Shown here: positions 36,101 to 46,500 of the stretch, piece by piece
Position numbering within the stretch: the stretch's first letter is position 1
Layout of the letters: each line of letters starts with the position of its first letter
Assembly (NCBI RefSeq): GCF_006170445.1
Contig: NZ_VCNA01000001.1
Location: 62,001 to 126,000 of the forward strand
Direction of reading: 5' to 3'
DNA length: 64,000 nt
Origin: Brevibacillus dissolubilis
Lineage (GTDB): Bacteria; Bacillota; Bacilli; Brevibacillales; Brevibacillaceae
The notes under the pieces: generated by a model
What the model saw: the letters and a program-made list of their open reading frames with translations, nothing else
Databases searched by the model: none
What the model was told of the DNA's origin: nothing
Position numbers and translations under genes: made by a program

Positions 36101-39100
36101 GATCAAGAGGACATCGCAATCATCGGCGTCTCCGGCCGCTATCCATCTGCCAACAATCTGGAGGAATTCTATCAGAACCTGCGGGCTGGCAAAGACTGCA
36201 TCACGGGCTTCCCGAAAGACAGATGGAAGGACTACGAATTTACATATGATGTGGAGCAATTCTATCAATACGGCGGCTTTATTGACGGAATTGACCAGTT
36301 TGACCCACTTTTCTTTAACATCTCGCCGAGTCAAGCAGAGACGATGGACCCGCAGGCCAGACTCTTTTTAGAGACAGCGTGGGAAGCTTGTGAAGATGCA
36401 GGCTTTTTCCAAGACCGGACCCGTCATCATTATCCGTCCTCCAGTGACAGGAGTGTAGGCGTGTTTGCGGGCGTCTTTTGGAACCATTATGAATTGTATG
36501 CGGCTGAGATGACTCTGCGTGGCACACCTACCTCTTTTGGCGTGACTCCGGCAACGATCCCGAATATGGTGTCGTACTGCATGAATTTCCATGGCCCGTC
36601 GATGGCAGTGGATACGATGTGTTCATCCTCATTGACCGCGATTCACTTGGCAGCGGAGAGCATCAAGAAGGGCGAATGCCACTACGCAATCGCCGGCGGG
36701 GTCAATCTGGTGACACACCCGCACAAGTATATGTTCCTCAACCAGGCTCAGTTCTTAGCATCGGACGGCAGATGCCGCAGCTTCGGGATGGACGGGGATG
36801 GCTACGTTCCAGGTGAGGGTGTCGGGGCGGTACTCATGACCACGCTCAGCCATGCGGAACAAGAAGGCTACCACATCTATGCCGTGATCAAAGGCTCTGC
36901 CATCAATCATGTCGGCAAAACATCGGGAGCCACGGTTCCAGATCCAGTCGCCCAATCTGAGGTCATCGCGGATGCGATCCGAAAAGCAGGCATTCATCCA
37001 AGCACGATCAGCTATATGGAAGCCCACGGAACAGGTACCTCCCTGGGTGATCCGATCGAAATCCAAGGTCTTAAACGATCGTTTGATAAATGGGGCAGCC
37101 AACAGCAGACCTGTGCAATCGGTTCGTTGAAATCCAACATCGGACACTTGGAGGCGGCGGCAGGCATCGCAGGTCTGACGAAGCTGCTGCTTCAATTCAA
37201 ATACCAGTGCATCTTCCCATCGCTGCACGCCGAGCGGTTAAATCCATTCATTCCGTTTGCAGACACACCGTTTTATGTAGAGCGCGAGTACAAGGCATGG
37301 AAAAGACCCGAAGTGCACATCGACGGACCATCCACGGTTGCTCCAAGACGCGCTGGCTTGAGTTCATTCGGTGCGAACGGGAGCAATGCACACATCATCG
37401 TCGAGGAGTATATTCCAAGAGCGATCAGACAGGAAAAAAGCGAAGGCATCGTTCAGAGCGGCCCTGTCATCGTGCCACTCTCCGCGAAGCATCACGACAG
37501 TCTTAAAGCATATGCCCGCAAGCTTCATCACGCGCTGGCACAGCAACCCTCCGAGTCTCTCAACCTGATCGATGTGGCCTATACGCTGCAAGTCGGACGG
37601 GAGCCGATGAGATACCGTGCTGCTTTTGTCGTCCATAGCATCGCGGAGTTGATTGATAAGCTTCGCCTGTTCATGCAAGGGGAGGAGCAGGTCGCGGGGG
37701 TTTACCTGGGGGATATCAAACAGAGTCAGGAGTGGAGCCGAGTCTCTGTCTCAGACCAAGACCTGTTGGATGCAGCCAAGTGCGCAACCGCGTGGGTACA
37801 TGGCGCGAGCCTGGATTGGAACAAGCTCTATGGCGATATGAAGCCGCAGAGGGTCAGCCTGCCTGCGTATCCGTTTGTGAAAGGGAGCTATTGGGTGCAG
37901 GCACCAAAAGCCAAATCGTCTGACGGTGTGAACAGCGGTACGAAAATCGGTGCAGAAGTTGCTGCGAATACCGATGCAAGAGTTGCCGCGAAAACCAGTA
38001 ACCCAACTGCTCAGACAACTGTCACCCATACCCATCCCGATCCGTCCGCTGGAACAACGATCATGCTCGCCCCAGTGTGGGAGACCGTACCGCTTCAACA
38101 AGGCAGTGCCTTCCCATCCACGTCTGACCGAATCGTCATGATCGGCGGGACTGAGCAAAAACGCAATGAGATCAGAAACTACTATCCTAATGCTCACACG
38201 TTGGATATTCACCCATACAGTACCGTAGAAGAAATCAGTCAAAAAATCGAAGCATTCGGCCCGATTGACCATATCGTGTGGATGGCGTCCGCTTCAGGGA
38301 TCGCCACGATGACAGACGAAGGCTTGATCAAGGGCCAAGACCAAGGTGTCATACAGGTATATCGCATCATCAAAAGCCTGCTTCGCCTAGGCTACGCCAA
38401 CCAAGAACTCGGCTGGACTCTGTTGACCGTACAGACCCAACCAATCCGTAACAACGATCCAGTCAATCCTATTGATGCCAGCCTCCACGGCCTCATCGGC
38501 TCCATGGCGAAGGAATACACCAACTGGAAGGTTCGGCTCGTCGATCTGGAAGCGAATCGGGAATGGCCGCTTGCCGAGCTGTTTACGATTCTGGCAGACT
38601 CACAGGGGAATCCTTGGGTATACCGCGATTCTGTGTGGTATCGCCAAGAACTGGTACAGGTGCAGCACGAACTGGCCAAGCAGCCATTTTATCGCACTGG
38701 TGGTGTCTACGTCGTTATCGGTGGTGCGGGCGGCATCGGAGAAGTGTGGAGCGAGTATATGATCCGCACCTATCAGGCTCATATCATCTGGATCGGAAGA
38801 CGACCACTGGATGCCGACATCCAAGCCAAGCTGAATCGTCTCGCAACGCTCGGCCCTGCACCAGTCTATCTCTCAGCTGATGCCACAGATCAAGCCGCAC
38901 TCGACCATGCCTATCGACAGATCAAACAGCGGCACCCACAGATTCACGGTGTCATCCAATCCGCTATCGTACTGATGGACAGAAGCCTCGCTAATATGGA
39001 AGAAGACCGTTTCCGCGCCGTTCTCGCCTCCAAGGTAGATGTCAGTGTGCGGGTGGCACAGGTATTCCAGCACGAACCGCTTGACTTCGTGATGTTTTTC

Positions 39101-39946
39101 TCTTCCCTCAATGCCTTCCTCAAAGGAGCGGGCCAAAGCAATTATGTAGCGGGCTGCACCTTTAAAGATGCGTTTGCCCACCAGCTTTCCCAAGAGTGGT
39201 CATGTGCGGTGAAGGTGATGAACTGGGGCTACTGGGGCAGTGTAGGGATTGTCGCTACCGATGAGTACACAGAGCGGATGAACCGCTTAGGCATCGGCTC
39301 GATTGAACCGGCTGAGGCGATGGAAGCATTAGAGGTGCTGCTCGGGGGTACGCTTGATCAGTTCGCGCTGATGAAGATCACGAAGCCGCTCCAGACCCAT
39401 GGACTCAACCCAGAAAAACAGATCATTCTCCATAAGCGCAACCCACAAACTGGCATTCCTAGCATGAATGCATATAAAATAAAACATGATAAACGTGCTG
39501 AATATATCAGACAGCAATTGAATCATAAAATCGCAGAGATGAACGATGTTCTCAGCAGACTGCTCTTGGCCCAGTTGCAATCGATGGGCATGTTCACCCA
39601 AGGGCGCGCAGGACTCACCGTCTTGAAAAACGTAGGTGGACTGCAAGATTCCTATCTCAGATGGCTGGAGGAAAGTCTGGATGCCTTAGTCCGCAACCAG
39701 CATCTCAAGCTTGAGCAGGATACCTATACCGCAGCAGATCCAACCCCACTCCAACTCGATGAAGTATGGAGAGAGTGGGATCAAAAGAAAGTCTCATGGA
39801 GTGAAGACCGCAACATGAAGGCACAGGTGATCCTGGTAGAAGCAACACTGCGGGCTTTGCCAGACATCCTCACAGGAAAAACGCGGGCCACTGATATTAT
39901 GTTCCCGAATTCCTCTATGGAATTAGTTGGAGGTATCTATAAATGA
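33191..39946 (+). CDS. Trans-AT PKS protein 3: DH-ACP-KR / KS-KR-cMT (N-terminal part)
   Basis: 2251 residues; starts 3 nt after the previous stop with GGAAG upstream. DH-like domain about 1-300: His24 in DHRVHGVCTLPG is present, Asp197 is in DGSTL, where the usual Gln/His of DxxxQ/H is Leu. ACP Ser390 comes before the KR (GGLGGLG near 683; FSSISA...QADY near 812-827), the DH-ACP-KR order of split modules. KS about 973-1409, Cys1144 in DTMCSSS. There is no DH after this KS. KR about 1620-2060 has the GGAGGIG and SNYVAG motifs of KRs that precede methyltransferases. From about 2111 the protein reads as the helical N-terminal part of a C-methyltransferase and stops at MELVGGIYK, before the SAM-binding core. 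That core opens the next protein. Role: a double-bond-forming or reducing step, then an alpha-methyl, beta-hydroxy unit. Confidence 0.95.
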   Translation: MMKSPTKETFVQRVTHSNYIVSDHRVHGVCTLPGVTLLDLVYRLSLPYLGTQAIELRHIIFKQPIVTTEQFDQNVYVTFTPDGSQWRVSVTSQKVKGDEIVDSQADENMECFLTLREAFQPAKPTLDVQAFTRQAIRQYDMDEIYGLARQVDITHYTFMKTLGTVYQRNHEELMKLHLSELAESFLDKFYAHAAFLDGSTLAGNSFSLGEAKDGVFRDHTPYIPFMVERFCIHKPLPSTIYTYSQKKQTASASVASTPPDIVSMDIIIFDESGEALVEFGRLTAKRIREPHLIQKLTENKEQPHRAENGIAEQQPILGEQAQADLGHSSNPPFATDLESPSHPADATDSSQPDPTAAIHLYLQQEIAGVLGKTAGEIDIHTGFYDLGLDSTELLGLVKVLEQKVQAQLYPTLLFEYPTVVGLGEYLLENWEKAFAVVDVPAQGQPQGQAGAQNHAHPQTHANDSAQHTDTDRNHSPAQTLFFTPVWNKEELTADLNQFPGKQHDSNQLSGAKRFRHIVILLDHALPALPQAIQQQSDDIEVVRIDSSAGSIPARFTDQFKQLLALVQKQLRQKLPTELLVQVVADADLTGEYAYALAGFLKTAHLENPKIHSQIITMDRLHAQSAPSIAQLLEKEALAHKKGMSEIRYQSGASMRYTKRLQETDWQQTQTKAVPACKENGVYVITGGLGGLGLMVANHFAHQAKVKLALLGRSKLDQTKEEKLQELRQKGAEVLYLEADISNESDLAITLSTIKSKLGPITGVLHCAGILKDQFIIQKDPADVQAVFEPKVQGIWNLDKATQQEKLDFFVIFSSISAILGNLGQADYSSANAFLDGFAAQRQEKVNRNECYGNTFSINWPLWSEGGMHVDAEMEQMMYASTGMLALPTGAGMDALDAILAQDQTQIAVMHGNGDKIRDHVKAHLVAKNPADRAETERAETKRAETDRAETKRPATERGQSRTPASQPSTYDQEDIAIIGVSGRYPSANNLEEFYQNLRAGKDCITGFPKDRWKDYEFTYDVEQFYQYGGFIDGIDQFDPLFFNISPSQAETMDPQARLFLETAWEACEDAGFFQDRTRHHYPSSSDRSVGVFAGVFWNHYELYAAEMTLRGTPTSFGVTPATIPNMVSYCMNFHGPSMAVDTMCSSSLTAIHLAAESIKKGECHYAIAGGVNLVTHPHKYMFLNQAQFLASDGRCRSFGMDGDGYVPGEGVGAVLMTTLSHAEQEGYHIYAVIKGSAINHVGKTSGATVPDPVAQSEVIADAIRKAGIHPSTISYMEAHGTGTSLGDPIEIQGLKRSFDKWGSQQQTCAIGSLKSNIGHLEAAAGIAGLTKLLLQFKYQCIFPSLHAERLNPFIPFADTPFYVEREYKAWKRPEVHIDGPSTVAPRRAGLSSFGANGSNAHIIVEEYIPRAIRQEKSEGIVQSGPVIVPLSAKHHDSLKAYARKLHHALAQQPSESLNLIDVAYTLQVGREPMRYRAAFVVHSIAELIDKLRLFMQGEEQVAGVYLGDIKQSQEWSRVSVSDQDLLDAAKCATAWVHGASLDWNKLYGDMKPQRVSLPAYPFVKGSYWVQAPKAKSSDGVNSGTKIGAEVAANTDARVAAKTSNPTAQTTVTHTHPDPSAGTTIMLAPVWETVPLQQGSAFPSTSDRIVMIGGTEQKRNEIRNYYPNAHTLDIHPYSTVEEISQKIEAFGPIDHIVWMASASGIATMTDEGLIKGQDQGVIQVYRIIKSLLRLGYANQELGWTLLTVQTQPIRNNDPVNPIDASLHGLIGSMAKEYTNWKVRLVDLEANREWPLAELFTILADSQGNPWVYRDSVWYRQELVQVQHELAKQPFYRTGGVYVVIGGAGGIGEVWSEYMIRTYQAHIIWIGRRPLDADIQAKLNRLATLGPAPVYLSADATDQAALDHAYRQIKQRHPQIHGVIQSAIVLMDRSLANMEEDRFRAVLASKVDVSVRVAQVFQHEPLDFVMFFSSLNAFLKGAGQSNYVAGCTFKDAFAHQLSQEWSCAVKVMNWGYWGSVGIVATDEYTERMNRLGIGSIEPAEAMEALEVLLGGTLDQFALMKITKPLQTHGLNPEKQIILHKRNPQTGIPSMNAYKIKHDKRAEYIRQQLNHKIAEMNDVLSRLLLAQLQSMGMFTQGRAGLTVLKNVGGLQDSYLRWLEESLDALVRNQHLKLEQDTYTAADPTPLQLDEVWREWDQKKVSWSEDRNMKAQVILVEATLRALPDILTGKTRATDIMFPNSSMELVGGIYK
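35981..36055 (+). repeat. 15-bp tandem repeat in the KR-KS linker
   Basis: Five consecutive 15-nt units (period exact, units 1 and 4 identical) encode a charged AETxRAETxR-type linker between KR and KS of PKS protein 3. The length in multiples of three keeps the frame. Confidence 0.85.
39929..39945 (+). promoter_or_regulatory. Shine-Dalgarno and overlapping ATGA junction inside a split methyltransferase
   Basis: GGAGGT at 39929-39934 stands 8 nt before the ATG at 39943, and the TGA of the upstream gene is at 39944-39946. This lets ribosomes restart on the second half of the methyltransferase. The paralogous intact domain at 50572 has GAAGGA at the equivalent place, encoding Glu-Gly where this copy has Gly-Gly. 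Confidence 0.75.
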
Positions 39947-40578
39947 TTGCACACTACTTTAATGAAGTGCTCGCTGATACTGTAGTTGCATATCTGCAGG
40001 AACGGCTCAATCAGGACCCAGCGGCACGAATTCGCATCTTCGAGATTGGGGCAGGGACGGGAGGAACCAGCACGACGGTTTTTCAGAAGCTCAAGCCCTA
40101 CCAGAACCACATCCAAGAATATTGCTACACCGATATCTCCAAAGCTTTTCTGCTCCATGCTGAGAACGAGTACGGTCCAGAGAATCCGTTTTTGACTTAT
40201 AAACTGGTAGACATCGGACGTCCGATTGTGGAGCAGAACATCGGCTCAGGTGAGTACGACATCGTCATCGCGGCCAATGTCTTGCATGCCACTAAAAACA
40301 TCCGCCAAACCTTGCGCAATGCAAAAACCGTCCTCAAGAGCGGCGGCTTGATTCTGCTTAACGAGATTGTCTCGAAATCCTTATTTACCCACTTGACCTT
40401 TGGGCTTTTGGAAGGATGGTGGCTGTACGAGGATGAGGAAATACGCGTCCCAGGCAGTCCTGGGCTTTCGATGGACAACTGGAGAAAGGTATTGGAGCTG
40501 GAGGGATTTGGCTCCGTCTTTTTCCCGGCAAAAGAAAGCGAAGAGTGGGGGCAGCAGATTATCGTGGCGGAAAGTGAC
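39943..40578 (+). other. C-terminal half of a split C-methyltransferase domain
   Basis: These first 212 residues hold the SAM motif and the remaining Rossmann core (YDIVIAANVLHATKNIRQTL, LLEGWWLYED, GQQIIVAESDG). They align closely with residues about 150-356 of the intact cMT at the start of the 50572 gene. The missing N-terminal part is encoded at the 3' end of the preceding gene (about 39520-39943). Around the junction three to four residues present in the intact copy (HNPV) are missing or altered. Confidence 0.9.
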
Positions 40579-43500
40579 GGGGTGGTGCATGTCACCCCGA
40601 ACGTCACGGCTCCAGCTCCGGCTCTGAAGAAACCTGTAGAAGCGCAGCCGATTCAGACTTCCCGAGCACAGCCAAAAGAATCGGCTATCCTTCCCCAAGC
40701 CAATGTGACCCAGCAGATGGTAGAGGACTTCGTGAGAGAGACGATTATCGAGAAATTGTCCGAATCCCTGAAGGTGGATAGCCATCTGGTAGATTTGCAT
40801 GACTCGTTTTCTGACTATGGAGTGGATTCGATCACGGGGATCAAGCTGGTTCAGGCGATCAACCAAGCGTTGAAGATCAATCTGGAGACGACCAATCTGT
40901 TCGATTACAGCTCTGTGAATCAGCTCACGGCATATATCCTATCGCAATATAACGAGGCGATGACCGAGCTTGTTGCGAAGAGTGTAGGAGGGACGCAGAG
41001 CGCTCACACGGACAGCGCAATCCATGCGGACAACGCGGTCAAGGTATTGCATACAGACCATGCATTACACGCAGTCAATCCGACAGAATCTGCTCCAACC
41101 GTTGCCGCCCGAACCACTGCCACCTTTGTTGACAACCGTTTTACCGAGCAACAAAAGCTAGACAATAGAGCTACCCAAGCCAAACCCGCTCACGCGAAGA
41201 GCACCCAGCAAGACGGGAACAGCGGCACAGATGCCGTCGCCATTATCGGGGTGAGCGGACGTTTCCCCCAATCCAAAAACGTCAACGCGCTTTGGGAGCA
41301 TCTGGTTAACGGAAGCGATCTGGTCGGAGAAGTCACTCGCTGGGATCTTTCGCAGTATTACGCGGAAGGCACGAAATATTGCAACCAGGGCGGATTTTTA
41401 GATGATATTGACCAGTTCGACCCTGCCTTCTTCCATATTTCTGGAACCGAAGCGATCTATATGGACCCACACCAGCGGCTCTTTTTGGAAGAGTCTTGGA
41501 AGGCATTAGAGGATGCGGGGTACGCGGGGAACACCAGTCAAGGCGCACGCTGCGGGGTTTATGTCGGGTTTAACGATCTGGATTACCGCTTGATCTATGG
41601 CGAGAATCCGCCTCCGCAAGCCTTCTGGGGGAATGCCAGCTCCGTGATTCCGGCACGCATCTCCTACTATCTGGATTTGCAAGGGCCTGCCATCGCGGTG
41701 GATACGGCATGCTCCAGCTCGCTGGTTGCCATCCATCTTGCTTGTCAGGCATTGCTTGCCCACGAGACAGAGATGGCGCTCGCAGGCGGTGTCTTTATCC
41801 AATCCACGCCGAATTTTTATCTGTCGGCGAATCGGGCGGGCATGCTTTCGCCGGGCGGACGCTGCTTTACGTTTGATGAACGGGCAGATGGATTCGTTCC
41901 GGGCGAAGGGATCGGGGTGTTCGTACTCAAGCGCCTGTCCGATGCGATTGCCGATGGCGACCAGATCTACGGCGTGATCCGCGGTACAGCGATCAACCAA
42001 GACGGCACGACCAACGGGATTACAGCGCCAAGCGCCAAATCTCAGGAGCGATTGGAGACAGAGGTCTACGATACGTTTGGCATCCATCCCGAGCAGCTTC
42101 AGATGGTAGAGGCGCACGGGACAGGCACACAGCTCGGCGACCCGATCGAGTATCAGGCCCTGACACGGGCATTCCGCGCCTATACGGATAAAACGGAGTT
42201 CTGTGCCATCGGATCGATCAAGACCAACATCGGTCATACAGCGTCTGCGGCTGGCTCGGCCGGACTGATCAAGATATTGATGTCCCTCAAGCACAAACAG
42301 ATTCCACCGTCCATCCATTACCGTGCGGGCAATCCGAACATTCAGTTCCAAGGAAGTCCTTTTTACGTCAATACAACGACAAAAGAGTGGACGGTCGAAC
42401 CGGGGATGCCACGGATGGCGGCGATCAGCGCATTCGGATTTAGCGGGACCAATGCACACATGGTCATCGAGGAAGCGCCTGTCGTCGTACGCAACCACAG
42501 CCAAAAGCCAGGGTATCTGATCGTACTGTCGGCCCTGACAACCGAGCAGCTGCGCCAGCAAGCACAGCAGTTGATCGCGTTCTGTGAACATGAGCCACAG
42601 GTCGATTGCGGCAACATGAGCTACACCTTGTTAGTCGGCCGAAAGCATATGAATTGCCGTCTGGCTTGTGTAGTTCGCAGTCAGGATGAGCTTGTGACCT
42701 ACCTGAAAAAATGGCTGGAAAAAGGAAAGGTCTCACAGGTGTACGTAGCGGAACTGCTCAAAAATGATCAGCGGGAGCAACCGTCCTTAAAACGCTATGG
42801 CAACGAATGCATTGAGAACAGCAAGCGTGCCAGCCATGCCAGTGAGTATTTGGAACAACTGTCTACCGTGGCCGATCTGTATATCCAAGGGTATGAGTTG
42901 GAATATCCGAATTTATTTGCGGATGAGCAGTATTCTCGGATCTCACTGCCTACTTATCCGTTTGCAAGAGAACGGTATTGGGTGACGCAGGTTGAATCCG
43001 CGAATTCACCGCTACCGAAAGCCGCAGTGAACACCGCCTCCGCCAGCGCCAGCAAAGCACTGGACATCATCCCAGCGACAGTCGCGAGAGCAACGACCCT
43101 TCATCCACTGCTGCATGAGAACACCTCCGATCTGTCGGAGCAACGGTACAGCTCCACTTTTACCGGGCAAGAGTTTTTCCTTGCTGATCATGTGGTGAAT
43201 GGACGCAAGGTGTTACCAGGGGTTGCTTATCTGGAGATGGCTCGTGCCGCTGTCGAACGGGCAACTGGTGAGTGGCAGGCTGGCGAGACGGTCATCCGGC
43301 TAAAAAATGTGGTGTGGGCAAGCCCGATCCACGTAGACGAGACACCTGTTGAGGTACATATCGGACTGGATCCGGAAGAAAACGGCGAGATTCACTACGA
43401 AATCTACGGTGATCTCACAGAGGACGCCATCGAGCCGACGGTCTTCAGCCAAGGCAGCGCGATGGTGAGTCCGTTGAGTGATGCTGCACGACTCGAGCTT

Positions 43501-46500
43501 GCTCACCTGCAGGCTCAATGCAACCAGCGGACGCTTACATCGGCACAATGCTATGAGGCTTTTGGCAGGATGGGGCTTGCGTATGGAGCGGGTCATCAGG
43601 GGATTGAACGAGTGTATGTAGGAACAGACATGGTGTTGGCGAAGCTGACGCTGCCGTCCTGCATAGCGGACACTTATGATCAGTATGTAATGCATCCGAG
43701 CTTGATGGATTCCGCATTGCAGGCTGCTGTAGGGTTGGTGGCAGCTGCGACTGCGGATTCGGATGGGCAGCTGACTGACGATTGGATTACGGGTAAGCCC
43801 GTGTTGCCATTTGCCCTGCAGGAGCTGGAGGTTCTGCGTCCTGGCACGTCCTCGATGTGGGCGCTCATTCGCTACAGTGCAGGCAGCACGGCAGAGGACA
43901 AAGTGCAGAAGCTGGATATCGATCTATGTGATGATCACGGGATGATCTGCGCTAGGTTGAGAGGCTTCACCTCCCGCGTGCTGGAGGGCGGTGCAGGTCA
44001 CACTGGTCAGGTAAGTCAGGTCGCTGGTTCCACTGTCACGGCGATGGTCACTGCCACTGATTCGGTCAACGGAACCTTATTGCTCACTCCAGTCTGGAAG
44101 GAACAAGCAGTCGAACGGGATGCGACAGCACCAACGTTTACCCAGCAGATCGTGATGCTCTGTGAATCACATGAATATTTGTATGAAACCATCACCAGCG
44201 AATGGAACGGGGTCAGATGCATCCGACTCCAGTCTGGATTAGGCGGTATTGAGGAGCAGTTCTCAGCATGTGCCGCACAGGCTTTGGAAGAAATCCAGCG
44301 CATCCTCCAAGACAAGCCGAGAGAGGATGTCCTGATCCAGATCATCATCCCGAATCAAGGTGTCCAGCAGCTTTTTGCAGGTCTAACCGGACTGCTCAAG
44401 ACAGCGCGGCTGGAGAATCCGAAGCTGATCGGGCAATTGATCGAAGTCGAACCTGGCGAGGTACCAGAGGGAATCATCAAGAAGCTTGGTGAAAACAGCC
44501 GACGCCCGATGGACATCCATATCCGCTACGAAAAAGGCAAACGCTTGGTCGCACGCTGGAGCGAGGTAGAACTGGCACAGCACGAAGTCCTTCATCCGTG
44601 GAAAGACCATGGTGTCTACCTGATCACAGGTGGTGCGGGCGGACTCGGACAGATTTTTGCCCAAGATATTGCCCGGAAAGTTAACAACGCCACATTGATT
44701 CTCACAGGCAGATCCCCGCTTGGCGCAGACAAGCAGGCTGCGATTCAAGCATTAGAAAGCAACGGAACCAAGGTGGAGTATCGGATCGCCGACGTCTCCC
44801 AGAAGCAGTCGGTGGACAGCCTGCTTACGCACATCACCGAAGCATACGGCACTCTCCATGGGATCATCCATGCGGCGGGCGTCATCCGTGACAACTATCT
44901 GATCCGCAAAACCACGGCTGAATTAACCGAAGTTTTTGCCCCAAAAGTAGCAGGGGTCATTCATCTCGATCAGGCGAGTCAGCATCTGCCACTCGACTTT
45001 TTGATCCTGTTCTCGGCGGCGGCGGGAGCCATCGGCAACCCGGGGCAGGCGGACTATTCCATGGCGAATTCGTTCATGGACGGCTATGCAGCGTATCGCA
45101 ATACACTGGTGTCAACCGGTCGACGCCAAGGCCAGACGGTAGCTTTCAACTGGCCGCTGTGGAAAGACGGCGGTATGCAGGTAGATGCCGAGACAGAGAA
45201 AATGCTGATGCAAAGCACCGGGATGATCGCGATGCGTACCGGAACAGGTATCCAAGCGCTGTATCAAGGCTTGGCAGCAGGCAAGCATCAGATCATGGCA
45301 GGGGAAGGCCATGTGACGCGGATGAAGCAGGCGTTGCATGTGACCGGGGAGCCGCGTGATCGCAATCGGCAACATGACGAGGTTCAAGCCTCTCTGGTGA
45401 ATCTGGTGTCCCGTATGCTCCAAGTGGAAGCGGCGGAGATTGACGTAGATGTCGAGCTTACTGAGTACGGGTTTGATCAGGTGATGATGAGTGAGCTGGT
45501 GAACAGGCTGAATCAGATGTATGGAGTGGAGCTGTCGATTGCTGCGCTGTTTGAATATCAGAACCTACGCAGTATGGCGGGCTATCTGGCAGGGATGATC
45601 GAAGAGACGGTTGTCCGACCACGATACGTCCAAACCGGACAGGACAAAGACCAAACCATACAGGCAAAAGTGGTCGATGTTGCGGTAACTGTGCCATCTG
45701 CTAAAGCCGGACAGGCTAACATGACGTATGCCGGAACTGTGCCATCTGCCCAGACCAGCGCAGCCGCTTCTTCGTCCCAAGACACGCTTCAAGAAAAAGC
45801 AATCCACTATCTCAAAAAGCTGCTCTCATCCGTGATCCAGCTTCCTGAGCACAAGATCGAAGCCGATGCCCCGATGGAGAAGTACGGAATCGATTCGCTC
45901 ATGGTGATGCAGCTGACCAATCAACTGGAACAGTCTTTCGGCTCGCTCTCCAAGACGTTGTTTTTCGAATATCAAAACATCCGCGAGCTGACCGGCTACT
46001 TCTTGGAATCACACAGAGAAAAGCTGATCCAATTGCTGGGGATTGGAGTGGAGACCACACCGAATGCAACTGTGGCTCTCGAAATCGATGGGAAGCCGTC
46101 ATCCGTGAAGGGACAAGCGCTTCATCAAGCTCAAGCTCAAGGGCAAGCGCAAGCGTTGAACATCACGCAAGCCCAGTCTCCATCGCAGGTGCAGACCGCA
46201 ACACGTCGAAAATCCCGCAAGCACACCCGTTCGGCTTCTGCCAGATACACATCTGCATCTGTAACCACCAACACGCAACAGCCTCAAACCAGAGATACTG
46301 CAGACACCACACAACCTACGGACATCGCTATCATCGGTCTCTCAGGCCGTTATCCAGGTGCAGCCAACATCCATGAGTTCTGGAAAAACCTGCGGGATGG
46401 CAAGGATTGCATCACCGAAATTCCCCAAGACCGCTGGGATCACAGCTTGTATTATGACAAGCAGAAGGACACCCCCGGCAAAACGTATGCCAAATGGGGC

